From the NCBI GenBank assembly GCA_041627895.1, contig JBFKQC010000044.1:1-34433 (forward strand): a stretch of DNA of 34,433 nt. Reading direction: 5' to 3'. The position numbers and the translations under genes were made by a program. This document shows, one piece after another, positions 1 to 7,569 of the stretch; within the stretch, counting starts at the first letter, position 1; the number at the start of each line of letters is the position of its first letter. The notes beneath the pieces are model-generated. The model saw nothing but the letters and a program-made list of their open reading frames with translations. It was not told the DNA's origin and made no database searches. The DNA is from JBFKQC01 sp041627895 (GTDB taxonomy: Bacteria; Pseudomonadota; Alphaproteobacteria; Rhodobacterales; Rhodobacteraceae).

Positions 1-122
1 ACCGGATAACCGGATAACCGGATAACCGGATAACCGGATAACCGGATAACCGGATAACCGGATAACCGGATAACCGGATAACCGGATAACCGGATAACCG
101 GATAACCGGATAACCGGATAAC
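1..122. repeat. Octanucleotide tandem repeat (ACCGGATA)n, about 15 copies
   Basis: The first 122 bases are an uninterrupted run of the 8-bp unit ACCGGATA (15 full copies plus 2 bases), with no visible mismatch. The window begins inside the array, so its true length is unknown. Because 8 is not a multiple of 3, every plus-strand frame meets TAA once per 24 bases. The minus strand has no stop in any frame and would encode a repeating YPVIRLSG octapeptide. The array ends 49 bases downstream of the stop codon of the minus-strand glycosyltransferase gene that follows. A small GC hairpin (GCCCG/CGGGC, 123-137) separates the two. Confidence 0.95.
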
Positions 123-171
123 GCCCGACTGACGGGCCGAGGTCCAGTTGTCGTGGCCAATTCGGAGCGCG

Positions 172-1137
172 CTACGCCGCGTTCTGCGTCTCGGCGCAAT
201 AGGCGTAGAGCGCGCGGTATTCCGGCACGCCCATCAGTCGTTCGAACCGGTCCTGGTGCAGTCCGATCGCCCGCAGCCGCAGCCGGCCCAACTCGCCGTC
301 AGATTGCGCGTCGAGCTCCGCCATCGCCGCCATCGTCGCGCTCGAGCGGCGGGCCAGGCCGTAATCCTTTTGGTCGTTGAAATTGCGCTTCGCCCAGTAA
401 TGCTCGCCGATCCCGCGATTGGCCTGGTGCGCGCTGCCGCGGTTCGATTTCAGGACGAAGCTCGCCGCATCGCGCGTGATGTAGTGGTTGATCTGCGCCA
501 GCCGGCGCCGGCCCGGATCCTTGCAGCGGAACCGCAATTCCTCGAACGCGCCGCGGCGGAGGCCCGAGCCGTTGCAGACCAGCACGCTGTCCTCGTCGAC
601 CTGCGCGCCCTGCGGGCGGTGGATGCCGCAGCGCTCGTAAAGCGACGGGCGGAACAACGCCTTGTAGGGCGTCAGATGGGTCTCGATCCGCTCGGCGGGT
701 TCGGCCGAAAGGAACGTCTCGGTCACCAGGTCCTTGCCGATATGGCGATGCCCGTCATTGCCGAACCGGCGCCAGTTCACCAGCACCACGTCGGTGTCCG
801 GCAGCGTGGTCAGCAGGTCGTCCAGCCGGCCCTCGCCGGTGCGGATGTGCAGGAACTCGTCGAGGTCCAGCGCCATGGCCCAGCGCGCGTCGCGATATTC
901 CGGCTGGCGCGCGGCGCGTCGGTAGGCACGCACCTGATGCCTGCCCGCAGCCGCACGGTTGTAAAAGTACCGCACGGCGCCGATCCGGTCCATGATCTTC
1001 AACGTTTCGTCCGTGTAATCGTCTGAATCGTTTTGATAAATCAGGATGTCGTCGAAGCCGATCATGCGGTGATAAGCGACCCATTCCAACAGGTAGGGGG
1101 CCTCGTTCTTCGCTGTCGCGACGAGTGTGTAGGTCAT
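172..1137 (-). CDS. Glycosyltransferase family 2-like protein (Glyco_tranf_2_4 type)
   Basis: This 321-residue protein is one of five in the window with the same GT2-like (GT-A fold) domain. The N-terminus carries KNEAPYLLEWVAYHR at residues 10-24, followed by the nucleotide-sugar/metal motif D91-L-D93-E-F and, further on, HRP and INHYxxRxAxSF motifs shared with the other paralogues. It should transfer a sugar from a nucleotide-activated donor in the cytoplasm; donor and acceptor are unknown. There is no signal peptide or membrane segment. The start at 1137 is chosen because the paralogues begin right at the MTYTLVAT-like strand; the frame stays open far upstream but only as antisense to the next gene. 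It diverges from the large fusion gene at 1363. A plausible promoter lies at 1174-1202. Confidence 0.88.
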   Translation of the reverse strand: MTYTLVATAKNEAPYLLEWVAYHRMIGFDDILIYQNDSDDYTDETLKIMDRIGAVRYFYNRAAAGRHQVRAYRRAARQPEYRDARWAMALDLDEFLHIRTGEGRLDDLLTTLPDTDVVLVNWRRFGNDGHRHIGKDLVTETFLSAEPAERIETHLTPYKALFRPSLYERCGIHRPQGAQVDEDSVLVCNGSGLRRGAFEELRFRCKDPGRRRLAQINHYITRDAASFVLKSNRGSAHQANRGIGEHYWAKRNFNDQKDYGLARRSSATMAAMAELDAQSDGELGRLRLRAIGLHQDRFERLMGVPEYRALYAYCAETQNAA

Positions 1138-1173
1138 GCCTGCCCAAGTTGTGTCTGCTCTTGTCTTGCCGTG

Positions 1174-1202
1174 ATTCTGCGGCACCAGGTCCCGCCAGAC
1201 AA
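1174..1202 (-). promoter_or_regulatory. Predicted sigma-70-type promoter for the 172-1137 gene
   Basis: Reading the minus strand, TTGTCT (1202-1197) and CAGAAT (1179-1174) are separated by exactly 17 bases. This would start transcription near 1167, about 30 bases before the ATG. Each hexamer matches four of six consensus positions. This is a sequence match only. Confidence 0.35.
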
Positions 1203-1362
1203 GGAATTTCCGCCAAGTCAGCTTGTTTTTTAACGGGTTGTGGGTGACAGTTCCCAGAAAAGGCCGGCGCAGGTTCACGAAAACGGCCGAATTCGCGCCG
1301 AAAAGGCAGGGCAGTCGGTGCCGTCGGAAAGAACGGCCAGCAGGAATGAGAGTGTAGTTTTC

Positions 1363-4300
1363 ATGGATCTCCCCATCGTCGCCTCGCTCTGGATCGGCGG
1401 CTCGCTCAGCTATATCGAGCAGGTCTGCCTGAAATCCTTCGTCGACCACGGCCACCGCACGATCCTTTACACCTACGGCAAGGTCGCGGGCGTCCCCGGG
1501 GGCGTCGAGGTGCTGGACGCCAACCTGATCTTCCCGAACCAGAACTACATCCGGCACGCGAAATCCGGCTCGCCGGCGGTGCATGCCGACGCCTTCCGCT
1601 ACCGGATGATCGAGTTGCAGAACGTGATCTGGGTCGATGCCGACATGCTGTGCATGCGGCCCTGGGATTTCGGCGACCAGTGGGTCTTCGGCTGGGAAAA
1701 GCCCGGGCGGCTGGTGTGCAACGCGGTGCTCGGCCTGCCGCGGTTTTCCAAGACGCTGGCGAAACTGAACGACCTCTGCAAGACCGAATACCCGATCCCG
1801 CCCTGGGCCAAGCCCGAAGAGAAGGAGCGGCTCGAGAAGGCCCAAGCCGACGGCAACCCGGTGCATGTCTCGGAACTGGAATGGGGCGTCTGGGGGCCGG
1901 CGGCGCTGACTCATTTCCTGAACGAAACGGGCGAGATGGAACATGTCCTGCCGCAGATGGCGTTCTTTCCGATCTCGTTCAAATACCGCCGCGACCTGCT
2001 GAAGCCCGGCACGGTGATCGACGACCAGCTCGACGACGGCTGCTATGGCGTACACCTCTGGAACCGGCGTCTGCGCCGCCGGCTGGTGACGCACGAGGAC
2101 GGCATCGCCCATCCCGAAAGCTTCCTCGGCCGCGCGCTGGCGCGCCACGGCATCGACCCGGCGGCAGCGCCGATCCCCGACGAGCCGCCGGCCCATGTGC
2201 AGGACGACCGCGACAAGGCGGCCGGAAAGGCGGCGCCGTCCAGGGCACCCGTCGAGGACGACGACGAGGACGGCGGCGAGACCCAGTCGGCCAATCCAAA
2301 CGTGGTGGCCACGCGGCCGGCTGCGATGGACGGGATGCCGGTGATGAAGTCGGTTCAATCGCCCGAACACCAGGCGGTCATCGACGGGCTCGAGGGCCGG
2401 ACCTCGAACATCACCGGCTATCTGAAGGACCCGGAAACGCCGATCCGCAATGACCGCATCCTGGTCGTGACCTCGATGAAGAACGAGGCGCCCTTCATCC
2501 TGGAATGGGTCGCCTATCACCGCTCGATCGGCGTCGACCACTTCCTGGTCTATACCAACGACTGCACCGACAACACCAACGAGATGCTCGACCGGCTGGC
2601 CGGGCTGGGCCTGGTCACCCGCGTGCCGAACCCCTGGAAGAAGGACAGCGGCAAGAAACCCCAGCACGTGGCGCTGAAGGATGCGCTGCGCCAGCAGGTC
2701 TATCACGATGCGGACTGGGTGCTGACCATCGACGTCGACGAGTTCGTCAACATCCACGTCGGCGAGGGGACCTTCGCCGATCTGTTCCGCGCCGCCAACT
2801 GGCCGAATGTGATTTCGTTCACCTGGAAATTCTTCGGCAACAAGGGCATCGAGAGGTACGAAGACCGCCCCGTCACCGAACAGTTCACCGCCTGCGCGCC
2901 GGAATTCATCCCCAAACCGCGGCTCGGCTGGGGCTTCAAGTCGATGTTCCACAAATCCTCGCCCTACACCCGGATCGGAGTGCACCGCCCGCTGGGGATC
3001 GAAGAGGACGAAGTGGACGAGGTGCGCTGGGTCAACGGCTCGGGCCGGGCGATGCCGGACATGCTGTTGACCAACAACGGCTGGCGCTCGACCAAGCGGT
3101 CGGTGGGCTACCGGCTGGCGACGCTGAACCACTATATCCTGCGCTCGGCGGAATCGTTCCTGGTCAAGCGCGAGCGCGGGCGCATCAACCACACCGAGCA
3201 CGACCAAGGCATCGACTATTGGACGCGCCGGAACTACGCCTCGGAAACCGACGACCGCATCCTTGCGCGCCTGCCGCGGATGCGCGCCGTGCTGGACGAG
3301 CTGAAGGCCGATCCGGCGCTGGCAGGACTGCACGACGAGGCGGTCGCCTGGCACAAGGAGCGGATCGGGAACCTGCTGGCGGATCCGGACTACCGCCAGC
3401 TTTACGACGACCTGACCAAGGTGAAGCGCCCCGATGCGCTGGAGATCGGCAAGGATGCCGAGGCCGAGGCGCAGGCGGCCAAGAACACCGCGGCAAGCGA
3501 GCGCGAGGCGGCGAAACCCGCCAAGGCGCTTTTGCCCGCGCAGCCGCTGACCTCGCTGCGCCTGACCTCGCCGCCGGCCAGTGCCGCGACCCAGCCGCTG
3601 CACGACCGCTTTGCGGATGCGCGCGGTTTTGCCAGCCGGATCAACGGCTTCCTTTGGGAAGGCCCGGACAACGCGCTGATGTTCGCGCCGAAATCCAAGC
3701 GTCTGGTGGTGGCCTTCGACAACCTTTCGGTCGTGAAGACCGACCAGCAGCGCTGGCCCTGGGGCTTCAAGGTCCTGTGGAAGGAAATGGGCTGTTCGGT
3801 GCTGGGCGTGATGGCGGTGAACCGCAACTGGTTCCGCGAGGAATTCGTGCACGACGCCTTCGAGGCGCTGCGCGACCAGGGCTTTTTCGAGCAGTTCGAC
3901 GAAATCCTGTTCTACGGAACCTCGATGGGCGGCTTCGGCGCGCTGGTCTACCAGCAATGCGCGCCCGGCGCGAATGTGCTGGCGATCGCGCCGCAATCCA
4001 CGCTCGACCGCGACATCCTGCCCGGCGACGACCGCTGGGGCTGGACCGCCAAGCTGGACTGGAAAGGCCGCTTCGGCGACGCCGCGGGCGCCACCGACAC
4101 GGCCAAGCGCGTGTTCCTGGTCGCCGATCCCTATTTCCAGCCCGATTACGACCAGGTCAGCCGGATCACCGGCGACAACGTCGCCTGGCTGCACACGCCG
4201 TTCATGGGCCACCAGCTGCCGAACGCGTTCGCGGTGATGAACATCCTCAAGGACCTGCTTTATGCCGCCGCCGGCGGCACCCTGACGCCCGCGCTGTTCT

Positions 4301-4503
4301 ACCGGCTGTTCCGCGCCCGCAACGATCTGCCGCGCTATCAGCACGACATCCTGATGGAGGCCGAGCGCCGCGGAAAGATCAGAAGCGCGATCAGGGTCTG
4401 CGAGTACACGCTGCAAAAACGCAAGGCGCCGAACATCAAGCGCTCGCTCGAACGGCTGAAGGCCGAACTGGAGACGAGCGACAGCAAGGCGGCGGCGGAG
4501 TAG
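1363..4503 (+). CDS. Three-module fusion: DXD sugar transferase + GT2-like glycosyltransferase + alpha/beta-hydrolase-like domain
   Basis: This 1046-residue protein has three recognisable parts. Residues 1-290 resemble DXD-containing sugar transferases (start SLWIGGSLSYIEQ; D92-A-D94 motif). Residues 364-660 are a GT2-like domain with KNEAPFILEWVAYH, D457-V-D459-E-F and the LNHYILRSAESF signature. After an Ala/Lys/Pro-rich linker (about 690-755), residues 765-1046 form an alpha/beta-hydrolase-like domain with a GTSMGG nucleophile elbow (S854) and a candidate catalytic His in MGHQLP (H950). It therefore probably combines two glycosyl transfers with an acyl-ester activity on one chain in the cytoplasm; substrates are unknown. 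The start at 1363 (MDLPIVAS) is chosen because the equivalent module in the 7570-9105 protein starts at the same point; the frame is open from 1240. The next gene begins 4 bases after the stop, so they are probably co-transcribed. Confidence 0.85.
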   Translation: MDLPIVASLWIGGSLSYIEQVCLKSFVDHGHRTILYTYGKVAGVPGGVEVLDANLIFPNQNYIRHAKSGSPAVHADAFRYRMIELQNVIWVDADMLCMRPWDFGDQWVFGWEKPGRLVCNAVLGLPRFSKTLAKLNDLCKTEYPIPPWAKPEEKERLEKAQADGNPVHVSELEWGVWGPAALTHFLNETGEMEHVLPQMAFFPISFKYRRDLLKPGTVIDDQLDDGCYGVHLWNRRLRRRLVTHEDGIAHPESFLGRALARHGIDPAAAPIPDEPPAHVQDDRDKAAGKAAPSRAPVEDDDEDGGETQSANPNVVATRPAAMDGMPVMKSVQSPEHQAVIDGLEGRTSNITGYLKDPETPIRNDRILVVTSMKNEAPFILEWVAYHRSIGVDHFLVYTNDCTDNTNEMLDRLAGLGLVTRVPNPWKKDSGKKPQHVALKDALRQQVYHDADWVLTIDVDEFVNIHVGEGTFADLFRAANWPNVISFTWKFFGNKGIERYEDRPVTEQFTACAPEFIPKPRLGWGFKSMFHKSSPYTRIGVHRPLGIEEDEVDEVRWVNGSGRAMPDMLLTNNGWRSTKRSVGYRLATLNHYILRSAESFLVKRERGRINHTEHDQGIDYWTRRNYASETDDRILARLPRMRAVLDELKADPALAGLHDEAVAWHKERIGNLLADPDYRQLYDDLTKVKRPDALEIGKDAEAEAQAAKNTAASEREAAKPAKALLPAQPLTSLRLTSPPASAATQPLHDRFADARGFASRINGFLWEGPDNALMFAPKSKRLVVAFDNLSVVKTDQQRWPWGFKVLWKEMGCSVLGVMAVNRNWFREEFVHDAFEALRDQGFFEQFDEILFYGTSMGGFGALVYQQCAPGANVLAIAPQSTLDRDILPGDDRWGWTAKLDWKGRFGDAAGATDTAKRVFLVADPYFQPDYDQVSRITGDNVAWLHTPFMGHQLPNAFAVMNILKDLLYAAAGGTLTPALFYRLFRARNDLPRYQHDILMEAERRGKIRSAIRVCEYTLQKRKAPNIKRSLERLKAELETSDSKAAAE

Positions 4504-4507
4504 GCCG

Positions 4508-5623
4508 ATGACCGACCGCCGGCTGATCGTCACCTGCATGAAGAACGAGGCGCCGTTCATCCTGGAATGGGTGGCCTATCACCGCGCGGTCGGCTTCGAC
4601 GATTTCCTGGTCTTCACCAACGATTGCGACGACGGCACGGTCGAGATGCTGGACGCGCTGGCCGGGCACGGGCTGTTGACGCGGCTCGACAATCCCTATC
4701 TGGAAATGCCGGGCGACCATAACCCGCAGAAGGGCGCGCTGCGCTATGCCGAGGACCTCGACCAGGTGCGCGACGCGCGCTGGGTGCTGGTCTCGGATGT
4801 CGACGAATTCGTCAACATCCATGTCGGCGACGGCACGCTGGACGCGCTGTTTCGGGCGACCGGCGAGGTCGACGCGATCTGCATGCAATGGCGGCTTTAC
4901 GGCAGCGGCGATGCCGAGGCCTACGAGGACCGCTTTGTCACCGAGCAATTCGCCCATTGCGCGCCCAGGTTCTGCCCCTCGCCGGTGCAGGCCTGGGCGG
5001 TCAAGACGCTGTATTCGACCGAAGGCCCGCATGTCGCCGGCAAGTTCACGCGGATCGGCGTGCACCGGCCCGCCAACCCCGGCAAGGACGCGGGCGAGAT
5101 CCGCATGGTCGACGGCTGCGGCCGGCCGGTGCTGGACAAGTTCCTGAAGGACGGCTGGCGCTTTGGCACGCATTCCTACGGCTACGACCTGGTGACGCTG
5201 AACCACTATGCCTGCCGTTCGGCGGAAAGCTTCGTGGTCAAGCGCGACCGGGGCCGGGTCAACCATGTCGACCGCGACCAGGGGATGGCCTACTGGCTGC
5301 GCATGAATTTCAACATGGAGCGTGACGACAGCATCAGGCGCCACGTTCCCCGCGCGCGGGCGGAATTCGACCGGCTGATGGCGCTGGACGGGATCGCCGA
5401 ACGGCAGGCGCAGGCGGTCGCCGCGCACCGCGCCAAGATCGCCGACCTGCTGGAACGCGCCGACACGCGGGCGTTCTACGACGAGATCACGTCGCCCCGG
5501 ATGCGGCTGATCTCGCGGCACCTGAACCTGTTGAACCGGAAAATCCTGGCCGAGGGGCCGTCGCGGATACCCGAAGAGGTGTTCGAGCGAATCGCCCGCG
5601 TGCCCGACCTGATGGCGGGATAG
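4508..5623 (+). CDS. Glycosyltransferase family 2-like protein
   Basis: This 371-residue protein is a single-domain GT2-like enzyme. Its motifs are CMKNEAPFILEWVAYHR at residues 10-26, S-D97-V-D99-E-F, IGVHRP, and LNHYACRSAESFVVKRDRGR. It is close to the middle module of the preceding fusion protein and to the C-terminal half of the 10234-12501 protein. The C-terminal tail (SPRMRLISRHLNLLNRKILAEGPSRIPEEVFE) is also matched at the end of the 10234-12501 protein, which suggests those two are the nearest relatives. A GGAG motif overlapping the upstream stop codon sits about 7 bases before the ATG. It is cytoplasmic, with no membrane segment. Donor sugar and acceptor cannot be told from sequence. 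Confidence 0.88.
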   Translation: MTDRRLIVTCMKNEAPFILEWVAYHRAVGFDDFLVFTNDCDDGTVEMLDALAGHGLLTRLDNPYLEMPGDHNPQKGALRYAEDLDQVRDARWVLVSDVDEFVNIHVGDGTLDALFRATGEVDAICMQWRLYGSGDAEAYEDRFVTEQFAHCAPRFCPSPVQAWAVKTLYSTEGPHVAGKFTRIGVHRPANPGKDAGEIRMVDGCGRPVLDKFLKDGWRFGTHSYGYDLVTLNHYACRSAESFVVKRDRGRVNHVDRDQGMAYWLRMNFNMERDDSIRRHVPRARAEFDRLMALDGIAERQAQAVAAHRAKIADLLERADTRAFYDEITSPRMRLISRHLNLLNRKILAEGPSRIPEEVFERIARVPDLMAG

Positions 5624-5628
5624 CGGCG

Positions 5629-6582
5629 ATGGTCGAAGAGGTCTGGCTGCATGTCGGCACGCCGAAATCCGGCACCTCGAGCCTGCAGAAGCACCTGATG
5701 ACCCACCGCGACGCGCTGGCGGCCGAGGGGCTGGCCTATCTGGCGCCCGAAGGCCGGTCGAGCGCCAACGACCTGGCCATCGCGATCAACAAGGACCGCG
5801 ACGACCTGGCCGGCATCGCCGCCGCGCTGAATGCCGAGATCGAGACGCGGACCGAACGCGCCGCACTGATATCGAGCGAAATGTTCTATGGGATCGCGCC
5901 GGGGCGGCTCTTGGCGCTGCTGCCGGCGCTCGGCGACCGGGCGCTGCGGGTGCTGGTCTATTTCCGCAGGCAGGACCGCTATATCGAGGCGATGTTCCTG
6001 CAGAAATCCAAGAACGGGCGGTTCCAGGGCCGGATCGGAGACTATATCGACAAGTTCCAGGGCAGCGGGTCGGATTATGCCGCGATGATCGCGCCGTGGC
6101 ACGACCAGCCCGGCGCGGTGCTGGTGCCGCGCATCCTGGAACCCGGGCGGCTGACGGGCGGCGACGTGGTGCGTGACGCCCTCGCGCAGATCGGCCTGCC
6201 CAAGCCTGCCGCGGTCGATGCAGGCGCGGTGAACGTCTCGCCCGGCTGGCACCGGGTGCAGCTGTTGCAGGCGGCGGCGCGGGCCGGGCTGGCCAATCCG
6301 CGGCGTCTGCAGCGCCAGTTGTCCGCGATGTTCCCGCAGGACCCGGATGATCGGGCGCCGGTGATGGATCTGGCCGCCCGGCGCGCCTATGTCGCCCGCT
6401 TCGCCGAGGGCAACGAGACGCTGCGGGCACGGTACTTCCCCGACCAGGCGGCGCTTTTCGACATGACCGATCTGGACGCTGCGGAAGCCGGCGGCGGCAT
6501 CCCGCCCTTCACCGAGGCGCAGCTGCTGGAAATCACCCGCCTCCTGCAGGCGGTCAAACGGATCGGGCCCGAGGCCGGCTGA
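5629..6582 (+). CDS. P-loop sulfotransferase-like protein
   Basis: This 317-residue protein starts with a beta strand and the loop HVGTPKSGTSSLQ (residues 8-20). That pattern is typical of the 5'-phosphosulfate-binding loop of PAPS-dependent sulfotransferases, where K-S/A-G-T-S/T contacts the sulfate donor. A later VLVYFRRQDRYIEAMFLQ segment resembles the 3'-phosphate-binding region of that fold. The likely role is to transfer sulfate from PAPS to a glycan made by the neighbouring transferases. That is inference: some proteins with this loop have no proven sulfotransferase activity. It begins 5 bases after the upstream glycosyltransferase gene and ends 6 bases from the stop of the convergent minus-strand gene. 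Confidence 0.7.
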   Translation: MVEEVWLHVGTPKSGTSSLQKHLMTHRDALAAEGLAYLAPEGRSSANDLAIAINKDRDDLAGIAAALNAEIETRTERAALISSEMFYGIAPGRLLALLPALGDRALRVLVYFRRQDRYIEAMFLQKSKNGRFQGRIGDYIDKFQGSGSDYAAMIAPWHDQPGAVLVPRILEPGRLTGGDVVRDALAQIGLPKPAAVDAGAVNVSPGWHRVQLLQAAARAGLANPRRLQRQLSAMFPQDPDDRAPVMDLAARRAYVARFAEGNETLRARYFPDQAALFDMTDLDAAEAGGGIPPFTEAQLLEITRLLQAVKRIGPEAG

Positions 6583-6588
6583 GGCGTC

Positions 6589-7560
6589 TCAGCCTTCGTC
6601 CAGCCACTCGGGCACGCCGCCATGCGCGGCCAGCTTGTCCCTGATCGCGGCCATGCTCTTGCGGAAGTACCGGCCGCCATCCTTCTTCTTCAGCACGTAG
6701 TCGCACAGAAGCGCGCTGCGCAGCGGCTTGTTGCGCAGGTTCACCTGGGCCAGCAGCGTCCGGAGATAGCGCGCGTGGTCGCGCCGGGCGCGCAGCAGGC
6801 GGAAGAATTCGGTGGCGGTCAGCGTGCCCGACGCCGCGGCCTCGATCAGCCGGTGCAACAGGTCCATCTCGCGCAGCGCCAGCTCGATCAGCCCGGTGAA
6901 GTTGCGGCACCTCAGTCGTATCACGTTCGGCGCCTGGAACAGGCTGGCATGGACATGGTCGAACGGAAGGTAGGGGTCGAACAGGATGAACGCCCGGTCG
7001 GCCCCTTCCAGCATGTCCGGGGCATAACCGTAGCGATCGTCGAACCGCAGCCGCTTTGCCTCGGGAAAGCGCATGTCCCAGCCCGCGCGCTCGGTATCCA
7101 GCGTTGCCTGCGGTGCGATCGCCAGCACCGTGGCGCCCGGTGCCGCGACCGAAAAAGCGCAGGCCGCATAGCCGCCGGGCCCGGCGCCGTAGAACATCAC
7201 CTGGTCGAAATTTTCGAAAAAGCAGTCGTCGACCAGCTCGTCGAGGAAATCGTACACCGCGCCCGAGCGGAACCAGGTATCCGAGCGCGCCGCGAAATGC
7301 AGAAGCGACCAGCCCTTGTCGTCGACGAAATCGAGGCCGATCGGCAGGCCATCGTTGGACTGGCCGAGCGTGTCCTCGAGCGATTCGAATGTCACGAGCA
7401 GTTTCGGCCCGCGCGCGACGAAGCTGACGACGTGATTTTCGTCGAGCTCTTGCTGAAACCCGTCCCGGCCCGGATCCGCGGCCAGCGCGGCGAGCACTTC
7501 GTCCGGGGTCGTTGCCCGCTCGGTGTCGACCATATCCTTGGCCATACTCGTCTCTGCCAT
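6589..7560 (-). CDS. Catalytically degenerate alpha/beta-hydrolase-like protein
   Basis: This protein of about 323 residues is a full-length homologue of the C-terminal module of the 1363-4503 fusion. The shared track includes FFExFDxxxFYG at the elbow strand, APGAxVLAIAPQxTLD after it, and the tail GTLTxxxFxRLxRARxDxxRY. The nucleophile-elbow sequence GTSMGG is replaced by GAGPGG here (residues 125-130), so the Ser position is Gly127. The candidate His of MGHQLP is also absent (FTGLIEL at the equivalent place). It is therefore unlikely to be an active hydrolase and may bind a partner or ligand. From memory, relatives in Rhodobacteraceae are sometimes labelled PAPS reductase; nothing in this sequence supports that. 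ATG 7560 is used; an in-frame GTG lies at 7566. It follows the 7570-9105 gene by only a few bases and is probably co-transcribed with it. Confidence 0.75.
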   Translation of the reverse strand: MAETSMAKDMVDTERATTPDEVLAALAADPGRDGFQQELDENHVVSFVARGPKLLVTFESLEDTLGQSNDGLPIGLDFVDDKGWSLLHFAARSDTWFRSGAVYDFLDELVDDCFFENFDQVMFYGAGPGGYAACAFSVAAPGATVLAIAPQATLDTERAGWDMRFPEAKRLRFDDRYGYAPDMLEGADRAFILFDPYLPFDHVHASLFQAPNVIRLRCRNFTGLIELALREMDLLHRLIEAAASGTLTATEFFRLLRARRDHARYLRTLLAQVNLRNKPLRSALLCDYVLKKKDGGRYFRKSMAAIRDKLAAHGGVPEWLDEG

Positions 7561-7569
7561 TCTCACTGC

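Noticed and set aside
1..122. Possible CRISPR array.
   Set aside because: The unit is 8 bp with no spacers. It is a simple tandem repeat.
172..4560. A 1462-codon open frame on the minus strand spanning the first two genes.
   Set aside because: Only the last 321 codons match a protein family. The rest is antisense to the 1363-4503 gene, with the Arg/Val/Asp-rich composition expected of high-GC shadow frames.
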